From Aureimonas endophytica (lineage in GTDB: Bacteria; Pseudomonadota; Alphaproteobacteria; Rhizobiales; Rhizobiaceae): a DNA stretch of 64,000 nt. Position 1 is the stretch's first letter, and the number at the start of each line of letters is the position of its first letter. Of the stretch, positions 55,998-64,000 are shown in pieces. Under the pieces are notes generated by a model, which worked only from the letters and a program-made list of their open reading frames with translations, ran no database searches and was not told the DNA's origin. The position numbers and the translations under genes are program-made. The stretch covers positions 1 through 64,000 of the forward strand of contig NZ_BMIQ01000007.1 of the NCBI RefSeq assembly GCF_014642635.1, given 5' to 3'.

Positions 55998-57854
55998 ATG
56001 GCAGCGGCAACCCTTCGCCTGACGGTCGCGCAGGCGGTCGTTCGCTTCATGATGGCGCAGAAGACGGTGGTGGACGGCGAGACGCTGCCGATCTTCGCCG
56101 GCTGCTGGGCGATCTTCGGCCATGGCAACGTCGCCGGAATGGGCGAGGCGCTGCACGCGGTGAAGGAGGAATTCCCCACCTATCGCGCCCATAACGAGCA
56201 GGGCATGGCGCATGCCGCCATCGCCTTCGCCAAGGCGAGCTTCCGCCGCCGCTTCATGGCCTGCACCACCTCGATCGGGCCGGGCGCGCTCAACATGGTC
56301 ACGGCGGCGGGCGTCGCCCATGTCAACCGCCTGCCGGTCCTGTTCCTGCCGGGCGACGTCTTCGCCAACCGCCTGCCCGATCCGGTGCTCCAGCAGATCG
56401 AGGACTTCAACGACGGCACCGTCTCGGCGAACGACTGCTTCCGCCCGGTGTCGAAATATTACGACCGCATCCAGCGGCCCGAGCAGCTGATCCCCGCCCT
56501 GCAGCGCGCCATGCAGGTGCTGACCGACCCTGTCGATTGCGGCCCGGTGACGCTGGCCCTCTGCCAGGACGTGCAGGCCGAGGCCTATGACTTCCCGGCC
56601 GCCCTCTTCGAGGAGCGCGTCTGGGGCGTGCGCCGCCCGCGCCCGGACGAGGACGAGCTCGCCCATGCCGTGGCGCTGATCAAGGCCGCGAAGAAGCCGA
56701 TGATCATCGCCGGCGGCGGCGTTCTCTATTCCGAGGCGACGGCCGAACTCCTCGCCTTCGCCGAACGGCACGGCGTGCCGGTCGCGGTGACGCAGGCCGG
56801 CAAGTCCGCGATCGACGAGACGCACGACCTCGCGCTCGGCGCCGTCGGCGTCACCGGCACCAGCGCCGCCAACGCCCTCGCCACCGATGCCGATCTCGTG
56901 CTCGCCGTCGGCACGCGGCTCCAGGACTTCACCACCGGGTCCTGGGCGCTGTTCCATGCCGAGCGCCTGACGGTCCTCGGCCTCAACGTGACACCCTATG
57001 ACGCGGTGAAGCATGGCGGCGTGCCGCTGGTGGCCGATGCCAAGGTCGGGCTCAGGCTTCTCTCCGAGGCGCTCGGCGCCTGGACGGCGGACGCGGCGCA
57101 GGCGCGGCGCGCCCATGAGGAGCGCGTCGCCTGGTTCGAGGCGGCGGGCCGGGCGCTCGCCGCGACCAATGCCGAACTTCCCTCCGACGCGCAGGTGATC
57201 GGCGCGGTGGCGCGGGCGCGCGGCACCGAGAATTCCGTCGTCGTCTGTGCGGCCGGCGGCCTGCCGGGCGAGCTCGACAAGCTCTGGGCGCCGACGCGGC
57301 CGGGCGGCTACCACATGGAATACGGCTTCTCCTGCATGGGCTATGAGATCGCCGGCGGCCTCGGCGTCAAGCTGGCCCGGCCGGACAAGGACGTCGTCGT
57401 GATGGTCGGCGACGGCTCCTACATGATGCTGAATTCCGAGCTCGCGACCTCGGTCATGCTCGGCCAGAAGATCACCGTCGTCCTGCTCGACAATCGCGGC
57501 TACGGCTGCATCAACCGGTTGCAGATGGCCTGCGGCGGCGCGAACTTCAACAATCTCCTGGAAGACTGCCGCTACGAGGTCTTTCCCGAGATCGACTTCG
57601 TGGCCCATGCCAGGGCCATGGGGGCGGCGGCCGAGAAGGTCGCCTCCATCGCCGAGCTGGAAGCGGCGCTGGAGCGGACGCGCGCCGAGACGCGCTCGAC
57701 CCTCATCCTGATCGACACCCATCCGCTGATCACCACCGAGGCCGGCGGCTATTGGTGGGACGTCGCCGTGCCCGAGACCTCGACGCGCCCGGAGGTCGGC
57801 GAGGCGCGCCGGGACTACGAGGCGCAGCGCCGCTTCCAGCGCGCCATCAACTGA
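55998..57854 (+). CDS. iolD: 3D-trihydroxycyclohexane-1,2-dione hydrolase
   Basis: 618 residues from ATG 55998. ThDP-dependent enzyme: an N-terminal domain with LPIFAGCWAIFGHGNVAGMGEAL and YRAHNEQGMAHAAIAFAKA (the ThDP-activating Glu), CTTSIGPGALNMVTAAG, a middle domain, and the C-terminal ThDP site GDGSYMMLNSELATSVMLGQKITVVLLDN near residue 470. It opens the diketo ring to 5-deoxy-glucuronate. The 154-bp gap upstream holds no clear promoter. Next gene: iolH, 73 bp downstream. Confidence 0.96.
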   Translation: MAAATLRLTVAQAVVRFMMAQKTVVDGETLPIFAGCWAIFGHGNVAGMGEALHAVKEEFPTYRAHNEQGMAHAAIAFAKASFRRRFMACTTSIGPGALNMVTAAGVAHVNRLPVLFLPGDVFANRLPDPVLQQIEDFNDGTVSANDCFRPVSKYYDRIQRPEQLIPALQRAMQVLTDPVDCGPVTLALCQDVQAEAYDFPAALFEERVWGVRRPRPDEDELAHAVALIKAAKKPMIIAGGGVLYSEATAELLAFAERHGVPVAVTQAGKSAIDETHDLALGAVGVTGTSAANALATDADLVLAVGTRLQDFTTGSWALFHAERLTVLGLNVTPYDAVKHGGVPLVADAKVGLRLLSEALGAWTADAAQARRAHEERVAWFEAAGRALAATNAELPSDAQVIGAVARARGTENSVVVCAAGGLPGELDKLWAPTRPGGYHMEYGFSCMGYEIAGGLGVKLARPDKDVVVMVGDGSYMMLNSELATSVMLGQKITVVLLDNRGYGCINRLQMACGGANFNNLLEDCRYEVFPEIDFVAHARAMGAAAEKVASIAELEAALERTRAETRSTLILIDTHPLITTEAGGYWWDVAVPETSTRPEVGEARRDYEAQRRFQRAIN

Positions 57855-57927
57855 CAGGCTTCCCGGCGGCGCGGCAGGATTCGCGCCGCCGGTTCCTTTC
57901 GATCGTCTCCTGGGGAGGGGGACCGGC

Positions 57928-58842
57928 ATGAAGATCGCGCTCGACCCTTATATGCATCGCCACCTGTCGCTAGGCGATCTCTGCCGCAAGACGGCCGAGC
58001 TCGGCTACGAATACATCGAGCTGAGCCCGCGCGAGGACTTCATCCCGTGGTGGGTGCGCCCGCGCGCCCACAAGGAGCGGATCGCCGAGTTCAAGAAGGC
58101 GCTCTCCGACCATGGCGTGAAGCTCGCCTCGGTGCTGCCGATGTATCGCTGGGCGAGCCCGCACGAGGACGAGCGCATGGCTGCGGTCGGCTACTGGAAG
58201 GAGGCCATCCGCGCCACCGTCGCGATGGGCTGCGACACGATGAATTCCGAGTTCGGGCGCGGGCCGTCCCCCGACCGCTCGCACCGCTCCAACTGCTGCG
58301 GCGGCTCCTTCGGCCACGAACATTCCGAAGCCGCCTGGTGGCGCTCGATGGAGGAACTGGTGCCCGTCTTCGAGAAGGAGGGCGTCACGCTGAACATGGA
58401 GCCGCACCCGGAAGACTGGTGCGAGACGCTGCATCCGGCGATCGACATGCTGAAGACGATCGGCTCGAAGAACGTCAAGTTCCTTTATTGCGCGCCGCAT
58501 ACCTTCTATTTCGGCGACGACATGGCGAAGATGATCCGCGACGCGGGCGATCTCATCGCCCATATCCATGTCGCCGACACCTACAACCACAAGGCCAGTT
58601 CGGGCCTGCGCTACATCATCAACCCGCCGGGCGCCAAGGTGACGATCCACCAGCACATGGACATCGGCCAGGGCGAGATCGACTGGGACGTGTTCTTCGG
58701 CTCGCTGGCCGCGGTCGGCTTCGACGGCATCGTCACGGCCTGCGTCTTCGGCTGGGAAGAGCGGGCGGACGAGTCCGGCCGCTTCATGCGCGAGCGGATC
58801 GGGCACTATGTCGACAAGCATTTCAGGATGAAGGCCGCCTGA
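57928..58842 (+). CDS. iolH: IolH-family TIM-barrel protein
   Basis: 304 residues from ATG 57928, behind a strong GGGGAGGGGG site. MKIALDPYMHRHLSLGDLCRKTAELGYEYIELSPREDFIPWW is the IolH signature start, followed by DTMNSEFGRGP, VTLNMEPHPEDWCETLHPAIDML and LIAHIHVADTYNHKASSGLRYIINPPG. The fold is xylose-isomerase-like, with metal-site Glu/Asp/His visible. The reaction of IolH is not well established; it is probably an isomerase or epimerase in inositol breakdown. Last gene of the plus-strand iol operon. Confidence 0.9.
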   Translation: MKIALDPYMHRHLSLGDLCRKTAELGYEYIELSPREDFIPWWVRPRAHKERIAEFKKALSDHGVKLASVLPMYRWASPHEDERMAAVGYWKEAIRATVAMGCDTMNSEFGRGPSPDRSHRSNCCGGSFGHEHSEAAWWRSMEELVPVFEKEGVTLNMEPHPEDWCETLHPAIDMLKTIGSKNVKFLYCAPHTFYFGDDMAKMIRDAGDLIAHIHVADTYNHKASSGLRYIINPPGAKVTIHQHMDIGQGEIDWDVFFGSLAAVGFDGIVTACVFGWEERADESGRFMRERIGHYVDKHFRMKAA

Positions 58843-58865
58843 GGCGGGCGCTTCCCGAAGCGCCG

Positions 58866-59462
58866 TCAGAGGGCAAGAAGCTCGTCCACCGTGACGATCG
58901 CGGCATGGCGGTCGGCGAGGGCGGCGAGCTCGGCGGCCTGGAGCGCTTCGGCGCCGATAAGGCCGCAGCCCGGCGCGGGGAGGTCGCGCGTCGCGCAGGC
59001 ATCGCCGGCGACGGTGATGGCGAGGCCGAGATCGAGCGCCGCCCGCACCGTCGAGGACACGCAATTATGCGTCATGAAGCCGGCGACGACGATCGCGCTG
59101 CCGGCCGTCGCCCCGATCCGCGCCGCGAGATCGGTGTCGGAGAAGCCGTTCGGCCGGGTCTTCTCGACCACGGCCTCGCCTTCGCGTGGCGCCAGCGGCG
59201 CGACGATGGCGCCGCGCGGCTGCGCGCGATCGAAGAGCCCGCCCGGCGCGCCGCGATGCGCGACATGGACGATGCGCGCGCCGCAAGCCCGCGCCGCCTG
59301 CAGAAGACGCGCCGCGCGCTCCACCGCGGCCTCGGCGCCCGGCAAGGCGAGCGGCCCGATTAGATATTCGTTCTGATAGTCGACGAGGACGAGGGTCGCC
59401 TCCGTCAGGGCGGCGGGGCGGGGCTCGCGGCCGGCGAGCTGGAACAAGGTGCGGGGCATCAT
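58866..59462 (-). CDS. Isochorismatase-family cysteine hydrolase
   Basis: 198 residues from ATG 59462 (or ATG 59459). Catalytic triad pattern: Asp in LVLVDYQNEYL, Lys in VVEKTRPNGF, Cys in GFMTHNCVSSTVRAALDLG. The family includes nicotinamidases, N-carbamoyl amidohydrolases and isochorismatases; specificity cannot be read here. It is convergent with iolH (23 bp apart) and follows the quinone-oxidoreductase gene by 26 bp on the same strand, so the two probably form an operon controlled by the divergent LysR protein. Confidence 0.9.
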   Translation of the reverse strand: MMPRTLFQLAGREPRPAALTEATLVLVDYQNEYLIGPLALPGAEAAVERAARLLQAARACGARIVHVAHRGAPGGLFDRAQPRGAIVAPLAPREGEAVVEKTRPNGFSDTDLAARIGATAGSAIVVAGFMTHNCVSSTVRAALDLGLAITVAGDACATRDLPAPGCGLIGAEALQAAELAALADRHAAIVTVDELLAL

Positions 59463-59488
59463 CGCGAGAATCTTTCAGTGAAATCCAG

Positions 59489-60469
59489 TCAGGGGAGAAG
59501 CACGGCGCTGCCGAGGATGCGGCCGGCTTCGAGATCGCCTTGCGCCCGCGCCGCCTCCGCCAGGGGATAGGTCGGGCCGGTGCCGGCGGCGATGCCGGCC
59601 CCGATCATCGCGAAAACCTCCGGCACCGCGCGGGCATAGGTCGCCGGCTCGGCCGCATAGGCCATGACGCTCGGCCGCGCGAAGTTCAGCGAGCGCAGCG
59701 GCCCGATTTCCTCGACCGCCAGCGGCGGGATCGGCCCGGCCGCCTGTCCGATGCTCGCCACCGTGCCGAAGCGGCGGGCGCAGCCGAGGCTCTTCGCTAG
59801 CATCGCCCCGCCGATGCCGTCGATGACGAAATCGACGCCGCGCCCGTCCGTCAGGCGCCGCAGCTCGGTGACGATATCGGCCTCGCGGCCGACGATCACC
59901 GCGTCGGCGCCATGGGCGCGGGCGGCCTCGGCCTTCGCCGCGCTGCCGGCCGTGCCGATCACCGTCGCGCCGAGATGCTTCGCCCAGCGCGTGAGCACCG
60001 CACCGAGCCCGCCCGCCGCCGCATGGACGAGAAGGCTGGTGCCGGGGCCGACCGGATAGGTGCGCGTCAGCAGCATATGCGCGGTGAGGCCGCGCAGCAG
60101 CGAGGCGGCGGCCGTTTGCGGCGTGATCGCCTCCGGCAGCGGCACGGCCCGCCAGGCCGGCAGCCGCCGCGTCGTGGCATAGGCGCCCGGCGCGCCGGCA
60201 TAGGCGACGCGCTGGCCGAGCGCCAGCCCGGTGACGCCCTCGCCGAGCGCTTCCACGATGCCCGCGCCCTCGACGCCCGGAATGGCGGGCGCCGGCAGCG
60301 GGTAAAGGCCGGTGCGGTGATAGATGTCGATGAAGTTGAGGCCGACCGCCGCCTGCCGCAGCCGGATTTCGCCGGGACCGGGCGCCTCGGCCGGCCAGTC
60401 CGTGATCGCCAATTCCTCGATGCCGCCGGGCCGCGCCAGCCGCACCGCCAAATCCCTGTCCATCGCCAT
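59489..60469 (-). CDS. NADPH:quinone oxidoreductase (zeta-crystallin-like MDR)
   Basis: 326 residues from ATG 60469 (second ATG at 60463). Quinone-oxidoreductase motifs: VGLNFIDIYHRTGLYPLPAPAIPGVEGAGIVEALGEGV, RVAYAGAPGAYATTR, LLRGLTAHMLLTRTYPVGPGTSLLVHAAAGGLGAVLTRWAKHLGATVIGTAGS and FVIDGIGG. It reduces quinones or other electrophiles with NADPH in the cytoplasm. It is divergent from a LysR gene, with a 9-bp inverted repeat in the 96-bp gap; this pairing is common for stress-responsive reductases. Confidence 0.92.
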   Translation of the reverse strand: MAMDRDLAVRLARPGGIEELAITDWPAEAPGPGEIRLRQAAVGLNFIDIYHRTGLYPLPAPAIPGVEGAGIVEALGEGVTGLALGQRVAYAGAPGAYATTRRLPAWRAVPLPEAITPQTAAASLLRGLTAHMLLTRTYPVGPGTSLLVHAAAGGLGAVLTRWAKHLGATVIGTAGSAAKAEAARAHGADAVIVGREADIVTELRRLTDGRGVDFVIDGIGGAMLAKSLGCARRFGTVASIGQAAGPIPPLAVEEIGPLRSLNFARPSVMAYAAEPATYARAVPEVFAMIGAGIAAGTGPTYPLAEAARAQGDLEAGRILGSAVLLP

Positions 60470-60503
60470 GTCGCCCGCCTCGTTGCGTCGGGACAAGGAT
60501 TAG

Positions 60504-60546
60504 GCGATGGGCGATAGGGTAGAAATTCCCCGATCCTGCCCATCGC
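60504..60546. promoter_or_regulatory. Putative LysR-type operator
   Basis: GCGATGGGC and GCCCATCGC, a perfect 9-bp inverted repeat with a 25-base spacer that itself has GGG/CCC symmetry. It lies midway between the divergent quinone-oxidoreductase and LysR start codons. Confidence 0.55.
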
Positions 60547-60565
60547 ATGGGAGAAAATCGCCGAT

Positions 60566-61411
60566 ATGGACTGGGACGATCTTCGCCATTTCGCCGGCTT
60601 CGTCGAGGCGGGAAGCCTGGCCGGCGCGGCGCGGGTGCTCGGCATCGAGCATGCGACCGTCGCCCGCCGCATCGCGGCGCTGGAAGCGCGGCTGCGGCTG
60701 AAGCTGGTGGACCGGCGCGGCCGGCGGCTGGTCCTGACGCCGGACGGCGAGCGCGTGGCCGATCTGGCGAAGGGCGTCGCGACGGAGATGCGCCGTCTCG
60801 AAAGGCTTGCCGAGGGGGCCCGCTCCGAGCTTGCCGGCACGGTGACGATCAGCGCGCCCTCGGCCTATGCGGGGGCGGTCCTCGCGCCGAAGCTAGCGCG
60901 TCTGCGGCAACGGCATCCGGGCCTTGCCCTGCGCCTTCTCGGCGAGGCGCGCACCGCCTCGCTCGACCGGCGCGAGGCGGATATCGGCATCCGCCTCAGC
61001 CGTCCCGAGGCGGGCGACCTCACGGCGATCAAGCTCGGCGAGATGGCCTTCCGCCTCTATGCGGCGCCCGCCTATCTCGCGGCGGTGCCGGAGGCCGACT
61101 GGCGCTTCATCGGCTCGGAAGGGGCGATGGCCGGCTCGCCGCAGCAGACGGCGCTGGAGGGCATCGCCGGCGACCGGCCCTTCGGCCTGCGCTCCGATCA
61201 TGTGGAGATCCAGGTCGCCCTCGCCGCCGCCGGCGGGGGCATCGCGATCCTGCCCGACTTCATGACCGAGAACGACCCGAGGCTCGTGCCGGTCCCGCCG
61301 GACAGGCCGGCGCTGCGGCGCGGGATCTGGCTCGTCGTCCATTCGGACATGCGCAACGCGCCCGCCATCCGCGCGGTGATCGACGGCCTGCGTTACGGCG
61401 CGGCGGAATAG
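60566..61411 (+). CDS. LysR-family transcriptional regulator
   Basis: 281 residues from ATG 60566. The N-terminal helix-turn-helix reads MDWDDLRHFAGFVEAGSLAGAARVLGIEHATVARRIAALEARLRLKLVDRRGRRLVLTPDGERV. The substrate-binding domain begins TVTISAPSAYAGAVLAPKLARLRQRHPGL, with AAAGGGIAILPDFM near the end. It is slightly short for the family, which is usually about 300 residues. Probable regulator of the divergent quinone oxidoreductase/isochorismatase-type pair and of itself. Confidence 0.92.
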   Translation: MDWDDLRHFAGFVEAGSLAGAARVLGIEHATVARRIAALEARLRLKLVDRRGRRLVLTPDGERVADLAKGVATEMRRLERLAEGARSELAGTVTISAPSAYAGAVLAPKLARLRQRHPGLALRLLGEARTASLDRREADIGIRLSRPEAGDLTAIKLGEMAFRLYAAPAYLAAVPEADWRFIGSEGAMAGSPQQTALEGIAGDRPFGLRSDHVEIQVALAAAGGGIAILPDFMTENDPRLVPVPPDRPALRRGIWLVVHSDMRNAPAIRAVIDGLRYGAAE

Positions 61412-61454
61412 ACGCCGCGCCGCAGGACCTTCCCGTTCAGGAAAGGCGCGATCG

Positions 61455-63008
61455 TCAGGCTTCCGCCGAGCCGCCGTCGACGTCGAACTTCACGCCCTGC
61501 GCCAGCGGCAGGGAGCGACCGTAATTCACGGCATTGGTCTGGCGGCGCATATAGGCCTTCCAGGCGTCGGAGCCGCTCTCGCGGCCGCCGCCCGTCTCCT
61601 TCTCGCCGCCGAAGGCCCCGCCGATCTCGGCGCCGGACGGGCCCATATTGACATTGGCGATGCCGCAATCGGAGCCCGCCGCCGACAGGAAGCGCTCGAC
61701 CTCGCGGATGTCGGTGGCGAAGATCGACGAGGAAAGGCCCTGCGGCACGCCGTTCTGCAGCGCGATCGCCTCCTCGATCGTCTCGTATCTGAGGACGTAG
61801 AGGATCGGGGCGAAGGTCTCCTCGACCACCGGGCCCGTCTGGGCCGGCATGGTGACGAGCGCCGGGCGGACATAGAACGAGGCCTCGCCGTTGACGTCGA
61901 CGCGCTCGCCGCCATGGACGGTGCCGCCGGCGGACTTCGCCGCCGCCAGCGCCCGCTGCATGCCCTCGAAGGCGGCTCGGTCGACCAGCGGCCCGACCAG
62001 CGCCTCGCTCGCGACCGGCGAGCCGACGGAGATCGTCGCGTAGACGCGCTTCAGCTTCTCGACCAGCGCGTCATGGACGCTGGAATGGACGATCAGGCGG
62101 CGCAGCGTGGTGCAGCGCTGGCCGGCGGTGCCCATGGCGCCGAAGGCGACGGCGCGCAGCGTCAGGTCGAGATCGGCGGAGGGGGTGACGATCGAGGCAT
62201 TGTTGCCGCCGAGTTCGAGGATCGAGCGGCCGAAGCGCGCCGCGACCTTCTGCGCGACGATGCGGCCCATGCGGGTGGAGCCCGTCGCCGAGACGACCGG
62301 CACGCGCGGGTCCTCGACCAGGAGCTCGCCGATCGCGGCATCGCCGACGAGGACGGCGGAGAGGCCCTCCGGCGCGTCGGGGCCGAAGCGTTTCAGCGCC
62401 TTCTCCAGGATCGCCTGAGTGGCGAGGGCCGTCAGCGGCGTCTTCTCGGACGGCTTCCACAGCACCGGATCGCCGCAGACGAGGGCGAGCGCCGCGTTCC
62501 ACGACCAGACGGCGACGGGGAAGTTGAAGGCCGAGATGACGCCGACCGGGCCGATCGGGTGCCATTGCTCGGCGAGCCGGTGGTCGGCGCGCTCGGAGGG
62601 CAGCGTCAGGCCGTAGAGCTGGCGCGACAGGCCGACGGCGAAGTCGCAGATGTCGATCATCTCCTGCACTTCGCCGAGCCCTTCCGAGACGACCTTGCCG
62701 GCCTCGATCGTGACGAGGCGGCCGAGCGCCGCCTTGCCGGCGCGCAGCTCCTCGCCGAGCAGGCGGACGAGCTCGCCGCGCCGGGGCGCCGGCACGAGGC
62801 GCCATTGGCGGAAGGCCTCCGCCGCCTTGGCGATCGCCGCGCGGGCCGCTTCCGGCGTCGTCTCGGGCACGGCGGCGATCACCTCGCCGGTGATCGGCGA
62901 GCGCACCTCGCGCGTGCCGCCCGTGAACTCGGCCTCGGTCAGGCCGAGCGAGCCGAGAAGCGTCGCGGTCTCCTCCTTCAGCGAGGCGGCGGAAACGGTC
63001 TGAAGCAT
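61455..63008 (-). CDS. amaB: ALDH7-type aldehyde dehydrogenase, probable aminoadipate-semialdehyde dehydrogenase
   Basis: 517 residues from ATG 63008, 4 bases after AGGAGG. Aldehyde dehydrogenase motifs: GPVGVISAFNFPVAVWSWNAALALVCGDPVLWKPSEKTPLT, VSATGSTRMGRIV, catalytic Glu in ILELGGNNASIV, catalytic Cys in GTAGQRCTTLRRLIV, and GAFGGEKETGGGRESGSDAWKAYMRRQTNAVN. The last stretch is the antiquitin/AmaB signature. It oxidises piperideine-6-carboxylate/alpha-aminoadipate semialdehyde to 2-aminoadipate. The FAD oxidase gene 39 bp upstream, on the same strand, completes the pair. Confidence 0.87.
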   Translation of the reverse strand: MLQTVSAASLKEETATLLGSLGLTEAEFTGGTREVRSPITGEVIAAVPETTPEAARAAIAKAAEAFRQWRLVPAPRRGELVRLLGEELRAGKAALGRLVTIEAGKVVSEGLGEVQEMIDICDFAVGLSRQLYGLTLPSERADHRLAEQWHPIGPVGVISAFNFPVAVWSWNAALALVCGDPVLWKPSEKTPLTALATQAILEKALKRFGPDAPEGLSAVLVGDAAIGELLVEDPRVPVVSATGSTRMGRIVAQKVAARFGRSILELGGNNASIVTPSADLDLTLRAVAFGAMGTAGQRCTTLRRLIVHSSVHDALVEKLKRVYATISVGSPVASEALVGPLVDRAAFEGMQRALAAAKSAGGTVHGGERVDVNGEASFYVRPALVTMPAQTGPVVEETFAPILYVLRYETIEEAIALQNGVPQGLSSSIFATDIREVERFLSAAGSDCGIANVNMGPSGAEIGGAFGGEKETGGGRESGSDAWKAYMRRQTNAVNYGRSLPLAQGVKFDVDGGSAEA

Positions 63009-63047
63009 GAAACCTCCTGGGAAATCCGGTCGTTCGTCCGAAGACAT

Positions 63048-64000
63048 TCAGAATCTGGCGCCCGCCGCGTGGGCGAGCTGGGCGCCGATCTCGTAATAGG
63101 CCTCGCGCGCCACGCGGTAGCGCGCCGGCACCGCCGCCGTCGCCGGCAGGGGCAGGTCCTCGACCGCCAGCTCGCCCTGGACGAGCCGGGCGAGCGTCTG
63201 GCCGAAGACCGTGCCGGGCGCGATGCCCCGCCCGTTATAGCCGCTGAAGCCATAGACGTTGCGGGCCGGCTGGTGGAAGCGCGGCAGGCTGTTCTCCGTC
63301 ATGCCGATCTTGCCATACCACTCCATCTCGAAGCGGATGCCGGCGAGCTGCGGGAAGAGCCGCGCCAGGGCGCGGCGGCCCCAGTTGCGGTGGATCGGCC
63401 GGCCGGAGCCGCGCAGGGCGCCGACCGAGCCGAAGACGAGCCGTCCCGCCTGATCGAAGCGGAAGGAGGACAGGATCTCCTCCGTATCCCAGACGCCCTG
63501 GCGCTCCGGCAGGATGGAGCGCCTGAGATTGTCGCCGAGCGGCGGCGTCGCCATGTTGAAATAGGGGAGATGCACCTGTTCGCGCCGGATCTCGGTCCAG
63601 ATGCGGCTCGCATAGGCGTCGGTCGCCAGAACGACGTGCCGCGCCTTGACCGCGCCGCCACCCTCGGTTTCCAGCCGCCAGAGGCCGTTCTCCTGGCGCG
63701 CCACCGCGACGGGGCTCGCGGTGAAGATCCGCGCGCCGGCCGCGATCGCCGCCTTCGCCAGTCCCCGCGCATAGGCGAGCGGCTGGATCGTGCCGGCGCG
63801 CCGGTCGAGAAGGGCGCCCGCATAGGCGCTCGTGCCGACCTTGCGCGCCGTTTCCGCCGCGTCGAGAAGCTCGACGGGCGCGCCGCGCGCCTGCCATTGC
63901 CGCGCTCGCTCGGTCAGTTCCCGAAGCCCCTTCTCGCCGACGGCGCAGTGGAGTGTGCCCTGGCGCTCGATCTCGCAGGGGATCGCATGCTTTTCCACGA
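63048..64000 (-). CDS. amaA: FAD-dependent amino-acid oxidase, C-terminal part, probable L-pipecolate oxidase
   Basis: Partial: about 316 residues are visible and the N-terminal FAD-binding Rossmann part lies beyond the right edge. DAO-family features: HCAVGEKGLRELTERARQWQARGAPVELLDAAET, AGTIQPLAYARGLAKAAIAAGARIF, KARHVVLATDAYASRIW, and the FAD-tail motif NVYGFSGYNGRGIAPGTVFGQTLARLV. The family oxidises cyclic or D-amino acids, sarcosine and gamma-glutamylputrescine. Placement directly upstream of the amaB-type dehydrogenase favours L-pipecolate oxidase (AmaA), but gamma-glutamylputrescine oxidase remains possible. Confidence 0.8.
   Translation of the reverse strand, partial: VEKHAIPCEIERQGTLHCAVGEKGLRELTERARQWQARGAPVELLDAAETARKVGTSAYAGALLDRRAGTIQPLAYARGLAKAAIAAGARIFTASPVAVARQENGLWRLETEGGGAVKARHVVLATDAYASRIWTEIRREQVHLPYFNMATPPLGDNLRRSILPERQGVWDTEEILSSFRFDQAGRLVFGSVGALRGSGRPIHRNWGRRALARLFPQLAGIRFEMEWYGKIGMTENSLPRFHQPARNVYGFSGYNGRGIAPGTVFGQTLARLVQGELAVEDLPLPATAAVPARYRVAREAYYEIGAQLAHAAGARF

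Overview
The window is very GC-rich, densely packed with genes and rich in sugar-catabolism operons. It looks like a chromosome or large replicon of a soil- or plant-associated alphaproteobacterium, most likely Hyphomicrobiales (Rhizobiales). This rests on four things: short palindromic intergenic repeats of the rhizobial kind, an RpiR-type inositol regulator with a kinase-DUF2090 fusion IolC, ribose/inositol-type ABC importers beside MocA-type dehydrogenases, and codon usage heavily biased to G/C at third positions. The genus cannot be resolved from the sequence alone. No tRNA, rRNA, CRISPR array, insertion sequence or prophage gene was seen.

Layout. 1-154: last codons of a chemotaxis receptor. 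155-1129: non-coding, with a duplicated block of palindromic repeats. 1130-12837: L-fucose catabolism. An IclR regulator, lutABC and fucU lie on the minus strand. On the plus strand are a keto-deoxy-fuconate dehydrogenase, a ribose-type ABC importer, a FAH-family hydrolase, L-fuconate dehydratase and L-fucose dehydrogenase. The logic is non-phosphorylative: fucose -> fuconate -> 2-keto-3-deoxyfuconate -> 2,4-diketo acid -> pyruvate + L-lactate, with LutABC burning the lactate. No fuconolactonase is visible. 12881-16143: an AaeB/DUF1656/AaeA-type efflux unit. 16240-17622: a small unknown gene and acuI.

17727-31989: one tight 11-gene operon that I rate as the most novel part. It holds four glycosyltransferases, a histidine phosphatase, a polysaccharide deacetylase, an FkbM methyltransferase with an unusual N-terminus, and a complete peptide/opine-type ABC importer. 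The importer's double ATPase is fused to a heparin-lyase-like polysaccharide lyase domain. It looks like a glycan synthesis plus uptake/processing system with no recognisable polysaccharide exporter.

31990-35892: repeats, a glutaredoxin-MauE fusion, a small secreted protein, a class II photolyase, a palindromic mobile-like element and a GFA-family protein. 35997-39485: rfbC-rfbB-rfbD plus a rhamnosyltransferase-like gene (no rfbA). 39651-42864: a MocA-type dehydrogenase and an IolE-like TIM barrel, divergent from a LacI regulator. 43160-58842: the myo-inositol catabolic region. iolR and iolC-iolE-iolB are on the minus strand; iolI, two tandem inositol-binding proteins, ABC ATPase, permease, two dehydrogenases, iolD and iolH are on the plus strand. 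A shared TAGAATA-N9-ATATC motif sits in both iol promoter regions. 58866-64000: an isochorismatase-like hydrolase and quinone oxidoreductase opposite a LysR regulator, then an amaB-like aldehyde dehydrogenase and a truncated amaA-like oxidase, probably for pipecolate/lysine breakdown.
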